Source: a bacterium SCSIO 12741
GTDB lineage: Bacteria > Bacteroidota > Bacteroidia > Flavobacteriales_G > Salibacteraceae
DNA: 64,000 nucleotides
Direction of reading: 5' to 3'
NCBI GenBank assembly: GCA_024398055.1
Contig: CP073749.1
Location: 1,054,001 to 1,118,000 of the forward strand
Below, one piece after another: positions 17,121 through 25,645 of this stretch. The translations under genes and the position numbers were made by a program. The notes under the pieces were generated by a model, which searched no databases, was not told the DNA's origin, and saw only the letters and a list, made by a program, of their open reading frames with translations. Each line of letters starts with the position of its first letter. The first letter of the stretch is position 1.

Positions 17121-18422
17121 TTATTGGATGAGTGAAAGGTTACCAAAGAAAAAGTAGCTTATAAAAATAGCTGCTAAAATTCCGGCAGCATCCGCAATTA
17201 ATCCACAAGCGACCGTATACCGGGTTCGAGTAATATTGACGGCTCCATAATAAACAGCCAGGGTATAAAAGGTGGTTTCGGTGGATCCCTGGAAAACGGA
17301 GGCCAACCTCCCAACAAATGAATCCACTCCGAATTGAGGGTTAGCGAAAGTCTCCAACATCGCTCCACGGGCCCCGCTTCCGCTCAGGGGTTTCATAAAG
17401 GCCGTAGGAAGTGCATCTACAAATCGGGTATCAATATCAAATGGAGTAAAAAGCATACGGATACCTTCCACCAAAATATCCAAGGCTCCAGAAGCTCGAA
17501 AAACACCAATAGCTACCAACATGGCCACGAGATAGGGAATGATTTTGATGGCGACATTAAACCCTTCTTTGGCTCCTTCTATAAAGGTGGCGTAGACATC
17601 AATCTTTTTCCTTACCCCCATCCAGAAAAAACCACAAATCACTCCGAAGAGGATGAGGTTTCCTACCACTTTCCCAACGAGCTCCATGTAGGGCTGACCA
17701 GGTCCAGAAAGCCAGGCAATTAAGCCCACTACACCCAAGGTAATGCTTCCCAAGTAAGCTAAAATGACGGGTTGGAGAAGGTTGATCCGCTGCATAACAG
17801 ACACTGAAATCAATCCGGCCAGGGACGCAAAATAGGTCGCCAATAAAATGGGCAGAAATATATCGGTAGGATTCACTGCTCCTGAGGAGGCCCGCAACGC
17901 CATGACTGAAACTGGTATCAAAGTCAACCCTGAAGTGTTGAGAACCAAAAACATGATGTGTGCATTGGAAGCCGTGTCCTTTTTATCGTTGACCTCCTGA
18001 AGCTCTTTCATGGCTTTTAATCCCAAGGGAGTTGCCGCATTGTCTAATCCAAGCATGTTGGCCGAAAAGTTCATCATCATACTTCCCATGGCGGGATGAT
18101 CCTTCGGTAATTCAGGAAAGAGTTTTCTGAAAAATGGAGCGACCAGTCGAGAAAGAACGTTCACCGCACCGCCGGCTTCTCCCACTTTCATGATGCCCAG
18201 CCAAAGCGTCATAATTCCGATCAAATAGACCACAATGCTAATCGATGTCTCTGCCATATCGAAGGTAGACTGGACGATGGCATAAAACACATTGAGATCG
18301 TCGGGACCAAAGTGAAGGCCAAACTGGGTTAAGAAATCACGGAAGAAATAGCCGATCAATCGGAGGATTGCCACCAAAAAGGCAATCAGGAAAAAACCAA
18401 CAAAAATGTAATGAAGAGCCAA
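17121..18422 (-). CDS. Fused SpmA-SpmB nucleoside recognition (Gate) membrane protein
   Basis: A 433-residue membrane protein with about eleven helices and two nucleoside-recognition (Gate) domains: the first at about 50-200 (SpmA-like, with GLDNAATPLGLKAM), the second at about 290-420 (SpmB-like, with the conserved PLSGSGARGAMLE and FQGSTETTFYTLA). In Bacillus these are two spore maturation proteins, whereas non-sporulating Bacteroidota commonly carry the fusion, probably as a transporter of unknown substrate. It ends 39 bases before the radical SAM operon and reads in the same direction, so read-through is possible. Its own -7-like element lies at 18439-18446. Confidence 0.85.
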   Translation of the reverse strand: MALHYIFVGFFLIAFLVAILRLIGYFFRDFLTQFGLHFGPDDLNVFYAIVQSTFDMAETSISIVVYLIGIMTLWLGIMKVGEAGGAVNVLSRLVAPFFRKLFPELPKDHPAMGSMMMNFSANMLGLDNAATPLGLKAMKELQEVNDKKDTASNAHIMFLVLNTSGLTLIPVSVMALRASSGAVNPTDIFLPILLATYFASLAGLISVSVMQRINLLQPVILAYLGSITLGVVGLIAWLSGPGQPYMELVGKVVGNLILFGVICGFFWMGVRKKIDVYATFIEGAKEGFNVAIKIIPYLVAMLVAIGVFRASGALDILVEGIRMLFTPFDIDTRFVDALPTAFMKPLSGSGARGAMLETFANPQFGVDSFVGRLASVFQGSTETTFYTLAVYYGAVNITRTRYTVACGLIADAAGILAAIFISYFFFGNLSLIQ

Positions 18423-18438
18423 CCGAGTGGATTTTGAT

Positions 18439-18446
18439 CAAATGTA
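18439..18446 (-). promoter_or_regulatory. -7 promoter element upstream of the SpmAB-like gene
   Basis: On the minus strand TACATTTG matches TAnnTTTG and ends 16 bases before the ATG at 18422. No TTG is found at the usual distance; that position is occupied by the G-rich tract described separately. Confidence 0.45.
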
Positions 18447-18459
18447 GGGATTGAGATCA

Positions 18460-18478
18460 GGGTGGGTGGGTGGGCGGG
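18460..18478 (+). other. G-quadruplex-forming tract
   Basis: Five GGG runs separated by single bases (T, T, T, C) occur in 19 bases on the plus strand, a textbook motif for a very stable parallel quadruplex. It is intergenic, beginning 13 bases upstream of the -7 element of the SpmAB-like gene, on that gene's template strand. Confidence 0.75.
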
Positions 18479-18563
18479 AAAAAAGTATTAACAGTGGGTT
18501 GAAAAAAATCCCCGAACCGTTACCCAATGGCAAGGTTGGGGGACATGTTTGTTGGGTGAGCGA

Positions 18564-18983
18564 TTAGACGACTCCAGCATCCAGGCTGTCGTCGTTTAAG
18601 TCATTGGTTCCGTATTGGTACTGGGCATCTCCGAAGGCCAAAATGGGTAAAAAGATGTACCCAAAAAACAAAAGTCCAAGGGTAAAGCCTACTCCTTTGC
18701 CAAAAGATTTAGAAAGAAGATTAATGACCCAGATCGACCAAATGGGAATGGGAAACATCATTAGAAAAAGCCACCACCAGGGTTTCCGAACAATTTCCAG
18801 CAAAACAATTTCGCGGTAAATAGGTATCAAACAAGCCCATCCGGGTTTTCCCGCCTTTTCAAAAATCCGCCAATAGCAGAAAATGTAAAAGGCACTAATA
18901 ATGATGGCAGAAATGACAATAAAAATGTACATCCCTGCACTAATTCCAAGTTCTTCCATAGTCAAGTCAAGTGATAATTTCAT
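18564..18983 (-). CDS. DUF5684-like small membrane protein
   Basis: A 139-residue protein with about four membrane helices. The segment AGKPGWACLIPIYR (about 41-54) is characteristic of the DUF5684-type domain found in Bacteroidota and Firmicutes, often beside signal peptidase genes; its function is unknown. The C-terminal tail is short and acidic (DLNDDSLDAG), unlike the rest. It stands alone between the SpmAB-like gene (141-base gap) and the TsaC gene (70-base gap), all on the minus strand. The family call rests on motif memory. Confidence 0.65.
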   Translation of the reverse strand: MKLSLDLTMEELGISAGMYIFIVISAIIISAFYIFCYWRIFEKAGKPGWACLIPIYREIVLLEIVRKPWWWLFLMMFPIPIWSIWVINLLSKSFGKGVGFTLGLLFFGYIFLPILAFGDAQYQYGTNDLNDDSLDAGVV

Positions 18984-19053
18984 CTAAAATTAACACTTCC
19001 CGACAGAAATGCAAATTACTGATTATAAATATTTTGCAGCTACAAAGTCAGAA

Positions 19054-19668
19054 TTACTCCAACTCACCCAATCCTTGACGAAGGATCTCAGGCTCACCAG
19101 TGGTGCAATTCACAATAGTAGAAGGAATGTTATTTCCATACCCTCCATCGATCACCAGGTCCACTTTATCCTTAAAACCCTCATAGATCAAATCAGGATC
19201 TGTAGTGTATTCCAGAATCTCATCATCATCTACAACGGAGGTGGTTACAATGGGATTTCCCAGTTCACGAACAATTTCCCGAGGCACGGCATGATCGGGT
19301 ATCCGCAAACCAATGTCCTTCTTTTTGTTCTTGAACAACTTAGGCACATTGTTGGTGGCATTCAAAATGAAAGTAAAGGCACCGGGTAGGTTCTTTTTCA
19401 TCATCTTAAATACGGGTGTATCCACTTTGGCAAAATCAGATAAATGGCTCAGGTCATAAACGATAATGGCGAACTTGGCATCCTTCAATTTAATTCCCTT
19501 GATTTGAGCAACACGCTCAACGGCCTTGGCATTGGTCACATCACACCCCAGACCATACACGGTATCAGTAGGATAAATGATCACCCCGCCGTTTCGCAGG
19601 CAATCCACCACTTTGAGCACATCTTCTGATCGAGGCTCGTCGGCATTAATTCTAAGGTATTCAGCCAT
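19054..19668 (-). CDS. tsaC: L-threonylcarbamoyladenylate synthase
   Basis: A 204-residue YrdC/Sua5-fold protein. The N-terminal motif GGVIIYPTDTVYGLGCD (about 30-46) binds ATP and threonine, and RIPDH (about 122-126) is the second family signature. The enzyme uses threonine, bicarbonate and ATP to make threonylcarbamoyl-AMP, which is then passed to A37 of ANN-decoding tRNAs (t6A). It lacks the extra C-terminal domain of Sua5, so TsaC/YciO-type is the better name; YciO subtype cannot be excluded. TsaB, another t6A protein, is encoded at 34372-35088. It follows the PhoH-like gene by 15 bases and is probably co-transcribed with it. Confidence 0.85.
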   Translation of the reverse strand: MAEYLRINADEPRSEDVLKVVDCLRNGGVIIYPTDTVYGLGCDVTNAKAVERVAQIKGIKLKDAKFAIIVYDLSHLSDFAKVDTPVFKMMKKNLPGAFTFILNATNNVPKLFKNKKKDIGLRIPDHAVPREIVRELGNPIVTTSVVDDDEILEYTTDPDLIYEGFKDKVDLVIDGGYGNNIPSTIVNCTTGEPEILRQGLGELE

Positions 19669-19683
19669 AACTCAAATTTGAAT

Positions 19684-21033
19684 TTACAACAATTCGTTCG
19701 CCAAATTGGCCAGCTCCGAGCGCTCTCCTTTTTCCAAGGTAATGTGAGCAAACAACTCACTTCCCTTCAAGCGATCGATCAAATAGGACAGCCCGTTTGA
19801 CTGAGAATCGAGGTAGGGAGAATCAATCTGATGAACGTCACCGGTAAAGATAATTTTTGTGTTTTCACCGGCCCGGGTTATAATGGTCTTAATTTCATGA
19901 GGAGTCAGGTTTTGCGACTCATCCACAATAAAGATCACATCGGATAAACTCCGGCCGCGAATGTAAGCCAATGGAGTAACCAAGAGTTTCTCCTTGTTGA
20001 CCATATCTTCGATCTTCTTGTAGTTTTTATCGGTTTCCTTAAACTGGTTTTTGACAAACTTGAGGTTGTCCCACAGAGGCTCCATGTAAGGATTCAACTT
20101 CGACTTAATATCTCCCGGCAGGTAACCAATATCCTTATTACTCAACGGAACAATGGGTCTGGCCAATAAAATCTGTTTAAAAGAACGTGCCTGCTCGATG
20201 GCCGAAGAAAGCGCCAACAAGGTTTTCCCAGTACCGGCCACACCTTGTAAGGTTACCAACTTGATACCCGGGTGAGTCATGGCATGAATGGCAAAGGTTT
20301 GCTCAGCATTGCGTGGTTTGATTCCATACATCCCCCGTTTTTCTACCCGCTCAAACATACCCGACTCACTATTAAAGAAGGCGAGAATGGAAGATTTCCC
20401 GCTCTTTAAAATGTAATAGTGATTATTGGTAGGCCTCCGCTTGTACAATTTGGAGTAGTGAACTTCTCCATTCCGAAACAATTCATCGATCAATTCCTTT
20501 TTAACCCCTTCCTTGGTTGTTTTTCCCGTGTAGAGTTTATCGATATCCTCAACCTTACCGGTTTCATAATCCTCCGCAGGTAGTCCAACCGATTTGGCCT
20601 TGAGCCGTAGGTTTATGTCTTTGGTTACGAGGATAACTTTGGAATCCTTCTCGGTCTCTTGCAGCGTAATGGCGGCATTCAAAATATGGTGATCCGCCTT
20701 TTTCTCGGCAAAAATCTTGTTGGCATCCATAGTCTTAGGACCACCGTTCTGCATCACCACCTTAAACCTTCCGCCACGAGCTCCTCCTACTTTGATCCAA
20801 TCTTTAAGAATGGATTTTCCGGCTAAACCATCTACAAAGCGAATAAACTCTCGAGCTTCGTAGTTTTTAATGTCGTTACCCTTCTTAAAATTGTCCAGTT
20901 CTTCCAGAACCGTAATGGGAATGGCCACATCATTATCCTGAAAGGATCTTACTGCACTGTGGTCGTAGAGAATAACGGAAGTGTCCAACACAAAGATCTT
21001 GCGTTGTTTGGAGGTGCTTTTACGTATTGCCAT
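19684..21033 (-). CDS. PIN-PhoH family ATPase
   Basis: A 449-residue protein in the two-domain PhoH2 arrangement. An N-terminal PIN-type nuclease domain (about 12-145; VLDTSV with Asp17, VLEELDNF with acidic residues near 44-47) precedes a PhoH ATPase domain (about 235-440) with Walker A GVAGTGKT (264-271) and Walker B IFIVDESQN (about 367-375). PhoH2 proteins characterised elsewhere act as RNA helicase/RNase, and the PIN half resembles VapC toxins. Its role here is probably RNA metabolism (inference). TsaC follows after 15 bases. The histidine kinase gene upstream is divergent, with a 119-base shared regulatory region. Confidence 0.88.
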   Translation of the reverse strand: MAIRKSTSKQRKIFVLDTSVILYDHSAVRSFQDNDVAIPITVLEELDNFKKGNDIKNYEAREFIRFVDGLAGKSILKDWIKVGGARGGRFKVVMQNGGPKTMDANKIFAEKKADHHILNAAITLQETEKDSKVILVTKDINLRLKAKSVGLPAEDYETGKVEDIDKLYTGKTTKEGVKKELIDELFRNGEVHYSKLYKRRPTNNHYYILKSGKSSILAFFNSESGMFERVEKRGMYGIKPRNAEQTFAIHAMTHPGIKLVTLQGVAGTGKTLLALSSAIEQARSFKQILLARPIVPLSNKDIGYLPGDIKSKLNPYMEPLWDNLKFVKNQFKETDKNYKKIEDMVNKEKLLVTPLAYIRGRSLSDVIFIVDESQNLTPHEIKTIITRAGENTKIIFTGDVHQIDSPYLDSQSNGLSYLIDRLKGSELFAHITLEKGERSELANLANELL

Positions 21034-21140
21034 TAGCTATTTTTAGGAATCAATTATGAGGTATAGAGATTACCACAAACTTTCCCAAAAGTTAAGGGTA
21101 AAATTGTTATTCACAAAGGGCTTTGGCCTGAAAATAACGC

Positions 21141-21148
21141 TAATTTTG
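21141..21148 (+). promoter_or_regulatory. -7-like element placed for a near-leaderless transcript
   Basis: TAATTTTG matches TAnnTTTG and ends five bases before the GTG start codon at 21153. If used, transcription would begin at about the start codon. No TTG lies at a matching distance, so support is weak. Confidence 0.3.
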
Positions 21149-21152
21149 AACC

Positions 21153-22076
21153 GTGAATAAGAGACGAAATCCAACGTTTTGGCTCTATGTATTAGGAATT
21201 TACATCCTGATCCAATTTTTCTGGTGGGCCTGGTTGTTAATTGATCAGGGTCAGACCATTATCACCCTATCTACAAATGATCCGGGTGAAATGATTCGGC
21301 GCACCCTAATGATCATTGGCGAAGGAGCTGTTTTTCTAATCATGTTGGTTTTTGGTTTCTACAAAGTTCGGTCCTCGCTCAAGCGGGAAATGGAATTGGC
21401 CAAGCGTCAGAAAAACTTCCTGCTCTCTGTCACTCATGAGCTTAACTCTCCTCTTTCATCAATTAAGCTTTCCCTGGAAACCTTGATCAAACGAGATCTG
21501 GAAAAGTCGAAAAGAGATCGGATCTCGGAGAATGCTCTCCAGGAAACGGAGCGACTCAAAGAACTGGTCAACAACATCCTTACCTCTGCCCGGTTGGAAG
21601 AAGGAAAAATTCAACTTCAACTCCTAAACGAAAACGCATCCGAGCTGGCTCAACGGGCAGTCAATGAGTTTACCACCCGCTTTGGAGAAAACCGCATGAA
21701 AAGTCGGATCACACCCGGTATTTTGATACGCGTAGATCAGGTGGCCTTTAGAACGGTAGTTGAAAATCTTCTTGAAAATGCCTTCAAATACAACCGCGAC
21801 AACGGATTGGTGACCCTATCTCTTTCTTCCAACGGCGATCTGGCTGTTCTGGAAATATCTGATGAAGGTCCCGGAATTTCAGAGGATAACGCAGAACGCA
21901 TTTACCAACAATTCTACCGTGAACAAAATGAAGAAACCCGCCACACAATTGGCACGGGATTGGGATTGTACATTGTAAAAAATCTGGTAGAATTGCACCA
22001 TGGAAGTATTTCCCATCAAAAAAATAAAAATATCGGAACCACGTTTCGAGTTGAAATCCCCCTTTCGCATGCTTAA
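21153..22076 (+). CDS. Sensor histidine kinase
   Basis: A 307-residue kinase with a GTG start; no in-frame ATG precedes the first helix. Two membrane helices (about 9-30 and 51-71) enclose a very short loop, so the sensor acts inside the membrane or through a partner. The H-box SVTHELNSPLSS carries the phospho-acceptor His95, followed by the N-box (NLLENAFKYN) and the G-boxes (SDEGPGIS, GTGLGLYIV) of a HATPase_c domain. The usual F-box reads YQQFYR. No response regulator gene is next to it, so its partner is encoded elsewhere. The stop codon overlaps the start of the downstream lipoprotein gene, suggesting translational coupling. Confidence 0.9.
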   Translation: MNKRRNPTFWLYVLGIYILIQFFWWAWLLIDQGQTIITLSTNDPGEMIRRTLMIIGEGAVFLIMLVFGFYKVRSSLKREMELAKRQKNFLLSVTHELNSPLSSIKLSLETLIKRDLEKSKRDRISENALQETERLKELVNNILTSARLEEGKIQLQLLNENASELAQRAVNEFTTRFGENRMKSRITPGILIRVDQVAFRTVVENLLENAFKYNRDNGLVTLSLSSNGDLAVLEISDEGPGISEDNAERIYQQFYREQNEETRHTIGTGLGLYIVKNLVELHHGSISHQKNKNIGTTFRVEIPLSHA

Positions 22077-22521
22077 GTACATTATGCCCTTTGTTCTCCT
22101 TGCTACCTTGATGACTTCTTGTATCGACTATGAAGAGGTCCGCCTGGTTTCTGTAAATGAAACGGATCTGGAACGCATTACGCCGGAAGGAGTGGTTATT
22201 CGAGTAAAAGCCACGGTGGATAATCCGAATGAGTACAAAATCTCACTCAATACCAAGGACCTTAAGGTGTATCTAAATGGGAAATACCTGGGCGTGGCTA
22301 ATCTTCGAGACAAGATTCAATTGAAACCCAAAAAAGTAGATGAATACGAATTCTACATGGTGTCTGAAATACCAGCAGATGGCAACATCGACATTGGCAC
22401 GCTGGCTCAGGGCACTTTGATGGGTTCTCTCCGCCTTAAGGTAGAGGGAAAAATACAAGCCAAAGCCAAAGGAATCACCCGATCCATCGACGTTTCCTTC
22501 GATCGAAATCTAACGATGTAA
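22069..22521 (+). CDS. LEA type 2-like lipoprotein
   Basis: The start at 22069 (ATG overlapping the kinase stop codon) gives 150 residues and places a signal peptide ending in the lipobox LMTSC (Cys18) at the N-terminus; an upstream ATG at 22000 would put 23 charged residues before it and is rejected. The mature part is mostly beta strand, with the [10 protein letters not shown] and [11 protein letters not shown] segments typical of LEA14/WHy domains, which in bacteria are periplasmic or outer-membrane lipoproteins of unknown role. Co-transcription with the kinase suggests a link to its signalling (inference). The family is assigned from the pattern only. Confidence 0.75.
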   Translation: MLKYIMPFVLLATLMTSCIDYEEVRLVSVNETDLERITPEGVVIRVKATVDNPNEYKISLNTKDLKVYLNGKYLGVANLRDKIQLKPKKVDEYEFYMVSEIPADGNIDIGTLAQGTLMGSLRLKVEGKIQAKAKGITRSIDVSFDRNLTM

Positions 22522-22594
22522 TTCAAAAATTGGGCTTTTAACAATTCCCAATAGTTCCGTCGTTGAATATTCAATTCATCCCAATTCAGCGGAC

Positions 22595-22602
22595 TATATT
22601 TG
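22595..22602 (+). promoter_or_regulatory. -7 promoter element of the DUF255 gene
   Basis: TATATTTG matches the Bacteroidota -7 consensus and ends 13 bases before the ATG at 22616. No clear TTG lies 19 bases upstream. An inverted repeat (ATTGGG with CCCAAT, about 22530-22555) precedes it and may end the upstream lipoprotein transcript. Confidence 0.4.
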
Positions 22603-22615
22603 CTTAAATTCGAGC

Positions 22616-24733
22616 ATGAGGACTTTCTTACTGTTTTGTTTAATTATTGGCGGTACACAAAGCTGTATGCTCACATCCAAAGAGGGAACCATGGAAGATT
22701 CGGAAAGCAACCACCTCCATACTAACCGACTCATTAATGAAACCAGCCCCTACTTACTACAACATGCTCATAACCCGGTAGATTGGTACCCTTGGGGCGA
22801 GGAAGCTCTCAACAAGGCCCAACAGGAAAATAAGCTTCTTTTGGTAAGTATTGGCTATTCAGCTTGCCATTGGTGCCATGTGATGGAGCGAGAGTCTTTT
22901 GAAGATACGGCGGTAGCTCGATACATGAACGAACACTTCGTCTGCATCAAAATCGATCGCGAAGAACGACCCGATATCGATCAGGTATACATGAGCGCAG
23001 TTCAGCTGATGACTGGAAGCGGAGGATGGCCTCTCAATTGTTTTGCCCTGCCTGATGGACGTCCTGTTTTTGGGGGAACCTATTTCAACCCCACACAATG
23101 GATGCAGACCATGGGTCAAATTCACAAAGCCTACACCGAAGACCGCGAAAAAGTAATGGAATATGCGGATCGCTTAACTCAAGGGGTCAAGCACTCTGAT
23201 CTACTGGACATCAACCCGATGCCGGTAGACTTCCAAAAAGATACAGTAATTGCCATGACATCGAAATGGAAGCACCGTTTCGATCCCAAAGAAGGAGGCC
23301 CCAATCGGGCACCTAAGTTCCCGATTCCGAACAACTATTCCTACCTGCTTCAATATGGAACACTTTTCCTTGACAAGGAGGTGTTGGACCATGTTGAGCT
23401 TACCTTGGATAAAATGGCCTATGGTGGTATCTACGATCAAATTGGAGGCGGATTTGCCCGCTACTCAACAGACGTAGACTGGAAGGTTCCCCACTTTGAA
23501 AAAATGCTTTACGATAATGGTCAGTTACTTTCCTTGTATTCGGAAGGTTATCAGCGTTTCAAGAAACCATTATATAAAGACATTGCTTACCAAACGGCCG
23601 AGTACATCGACCGTGAAATGACGGCTAAAAACGGCGCTTTCTATTCGGCCTTGGATGCAGATAGTGAAGGAGAAGAAGGGAAGTTTTATATCTGGACCGA
23701 ATTGGAACTGAAAGAGGTTCTTGGTGAAGATTTTGAACTGGCCAAAGAGTTTTATCAGGTCGGTAAAAAAGGACGTTGGGAACATGGAACCAACATCTTG
23801 GTTCGGGATGAAAAATCGGAACGAGCTATTCTCAGAAAATGGGAAATTTCAGAGGACGAGTTAAAGACTCGAATCGAAGCCATCAATTCTAAATTGATGG
23901 AAAGAAGAGACACCCGAATTCGTCCAGGTTTGGATGACAAAACGCTCACTTCCTGGAATGCTTTGACCATTTCTGGATTGGTAGATGCCCACCTGGCTTT
24001 TGGCGATGAGGCTACTTTCCTAAAGCCTGCTCTAAAAAACGCAGAGTTTATCTGGAACACCCAAAGAAAAAGTGACGGAGGGCTAAACCACAGTTTCAAA
24101 GAAGGGCGTTCTACCATCAATGGTTACCTCGAAGATTACTGTTTCACCATTCAAGCCTACATCAAACTCTACGAAGCTACCTTTGATGAAAAATGGCTGG
24201 AGCGTTCAAAAGATCTGGCCGATTATGCCATCGAACATTTTTATGATAGTCAGAGAGGCATGTTTTATTTCACTTCTGACCTAGACCCCGATTTGATTGC
24301 TCGTAAAATGGAGAATTCAGATAACGTGATTCCTGCCTCCAACTCCTCCATGGCCCGAAACTTGTTTTTGTTGGGACATTATTTTGACAACAAAGCCTAC
24401 TCGAATATGGCGGAAACCATGCTCAATAATGTTGCTCCACATATGACGGGTTACGGTTCAGGATACTCGAACTGGGGAATACTCTACCTTCAACAGACAT
24501 TTCCTTTTTATGAAATCGCCATTTCTGGATCTGACGCCCGGGAAAAATCGCTTGAATTGAACCAGAAATATATTCCGAATAAAATGTTCATTGGCTCGAA
24601 AAAAGACAGCCATCTTCCGCTCCTGGAGAATAAATATGTAGAGGGGGAAACCTATATCTACGTTTGTGTAAATAAAGCCTGTCAACTTCCGGTTACTGAG
24701 GCAGGAGAAGCATTAAAACAGATCAACTTTTAG
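22616..24733 (+). CDS. DUF255 thioredoxin-like domain lipoprotein (YyaL/SPATA20 family)
   Basis: A 705-residue protein. The N-terminus is a signal peptide with the lipobox GTQSC (Cys17), so it is exported and lipidated, unlike most cytosolic YyaL proteins. The DUF255 domain follows ([20 protein letters not shown] at about 41-60), with the thioredoxin-like motif C84-HW-C87-H. Residues about 230-690 form an (alpha/alpha)6 barrel-like region resembling N-acylglucosamine epimerase and glycosidase folds. Family function is unsettled. A -7 element lies just upstream and the next gene starts six bases after the stop codon, probably in one transcript. Confidence 0.88.
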   Translation: MRTFLLFCLIIGGTQSCMLTSKEGTMEDSESNHLHTNRLINETSPYLLQHAHNPVDWYPWGEEALNKAQQENKLLLVSIGYSACHWCHVMERESFEDTAVARYMNEHFVCIKIDREERPDIDQVYMSAVQLMTGSGGWPLNCFALPDGRPVFGGTYFNPTQWMQTMGQIHKAYTEDREKVMEYADRLTQGVKHSDLLDINPMPVDFQKDTVIAMTSKWKHRFDPKEGGPNRAPKFPIPNNYSYLLQYGTLFLDKEVLDHVELTLDKMAYGGIYDQIGGGFARYSTDVDWKVPHFEKMLYDNGQLLSLYSEGYQRFKKPLYKDIAYQTAEYIDREMTAKNGAFYSALDADSEGEEGKFYIWTELELKEVLGEDFELAKEFYQVGKKGRWEHGTNILVRDEKSERAILRKWEISEDELKTRIEAINSKLMERRDTRIRPGLDDKTLTSWNALTISGLVDAHLAFGDEATFLKPALKNAEFIWNTQRKSDGGLNHSFKEGRSTINGYLEDYCFTIQAYIKLYEATFDEKWLERSKDLADYAIEHFYDSQRGMFYFTSDLDPDLIARKMENSDNVIPASNSSMARNLFLLGHYFDNKAYSNMAETMLNNVAPHMTGYGSGYSNWGILYLQQTFPFYEIAISGSDAREKSLELNQKYIPNKMFIGSKKDSHLPLLENKYVEGETYIYVCVNKACQLPVTEAGEALKQINF

Positions 24734-24739
24734 TCAGAA

Positions 24740-25642
24740 ATGAAATACGTCCTGGCTTTTTGCACAGCACTCCTTGCCTATGGTATAGGGCAAGCTCAAA
24801 TTTTGGATAACAACCAAGGGAAACTTTACCAAGGAGACTGCATCTTTAACGGTAAGTTCCTTCGCGATAATGGTATCCAATCGATTACCGGCGAGATTTC
24901 CGTCAAAAAAGAAATGCGCCCCATTACCCATATGGGAACCATCGATCAATACTTGTTCAATGAAAAAGGACAGTTGCTGGAACACATCAAATCCTTTCGA
25001 TTGCGCGGTGGTCAAATTGATACAACCCAAGATTATTTCAAATACAACGACCTGGACCATCTGGTCTCCAAAACTTCCGTAATGTTGAGCGGCTATGATG
25101 CCATTCGATATCAATATGATGCCGAGGGAAACCGTTCTGGTCAAACCTGGTTAAGAGGAGAAAACAAAAGTCCCTTCTCCTTTCACTTAGAAAAGGGCAA
25201 AGAGAGTATCATCAAAGAGGAATCTTACGAAAACGAAACGGTTAGCGATAGCATCCGAAAAAGGGTTTATCTGAATGCTGAGGGCAAACCGTATAAGGAA
25301 ACCCTTTTCCGTTTTAATTCTTTGGGTCATTGTTCTGCAGAAAATACGCGCTACTACCTAACGAACAAGAAAAACACAATTACCTATTCCTACGACGTAG
25401 AAGGGCGGTTGACCAAAATCATCGACCACTCGAATATTATGGGGAATCTTACCCTCACCTATACTTATACCTATGATGAGTTGAGTAATTTGACAGAATC
25501 CAAGGTGCATAAGAATGGTAAGCTAATTGAAACCCGTCAATTCCTATACTTCGTTCAAACGCTGCTTCTCAAGGCACAATTGATCAAAAACGAAGAATCG
25601 GGAGAGATCAAAATCATCAAGTACAAATACCAGTACTTCTAA
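24740..25642 (+). CDS. Secreted protein with YD-repeat-like segments
   Basis: A 300-residue protein with a signal peptide (about 1-19, cleaved after GQA). The mature part has repeating strands of the type YxYDxxGxLxxxxxxxxxG (for example YQYDAEGN at about 123-130, YSYDVEGRL at about 215-223 and YTYDELSNL at about 239-247), resembling RHS/YD repeats or MORN-like beta strands, probably forming a beta structure in the periplasm or on the surface. No catalytic motif or C-terminal sorting domain is visible. It follows the DUF255 lipoprotein by six bases. The function is unknown. It converges on the WD40 gene with only three bases between stop codons and no terminator in between. Confidence 0.75.
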   Translation: MKYVLAFCTALLAYGIGQAQILDNNQGKLYQGDCIFNGKFLRDNGIQSITGEISVKKEMRPITHMGTIDQYLFNEKGQLLEHIKSFRLRGGQIDTTQDYFKYNDLDHLVSKTSVMLSGYDAIRYQYDAEGNRSGQTWLRGENKSPFSFHLEKGKESIIKEESYENETVSDSIRKRVYLNAEGKPYKETLFRFNSLGHCSAENTRYYLTNKKNTITYSYDVEGRLTKIIDHSNIMGNLTLTYTYTYDELSNLTESKVHKNGKLIETRQFLYFVQTLLLKAQLIKNEESGEIKIIKYKYQYF

Positions 25643-25645
25643 GCC

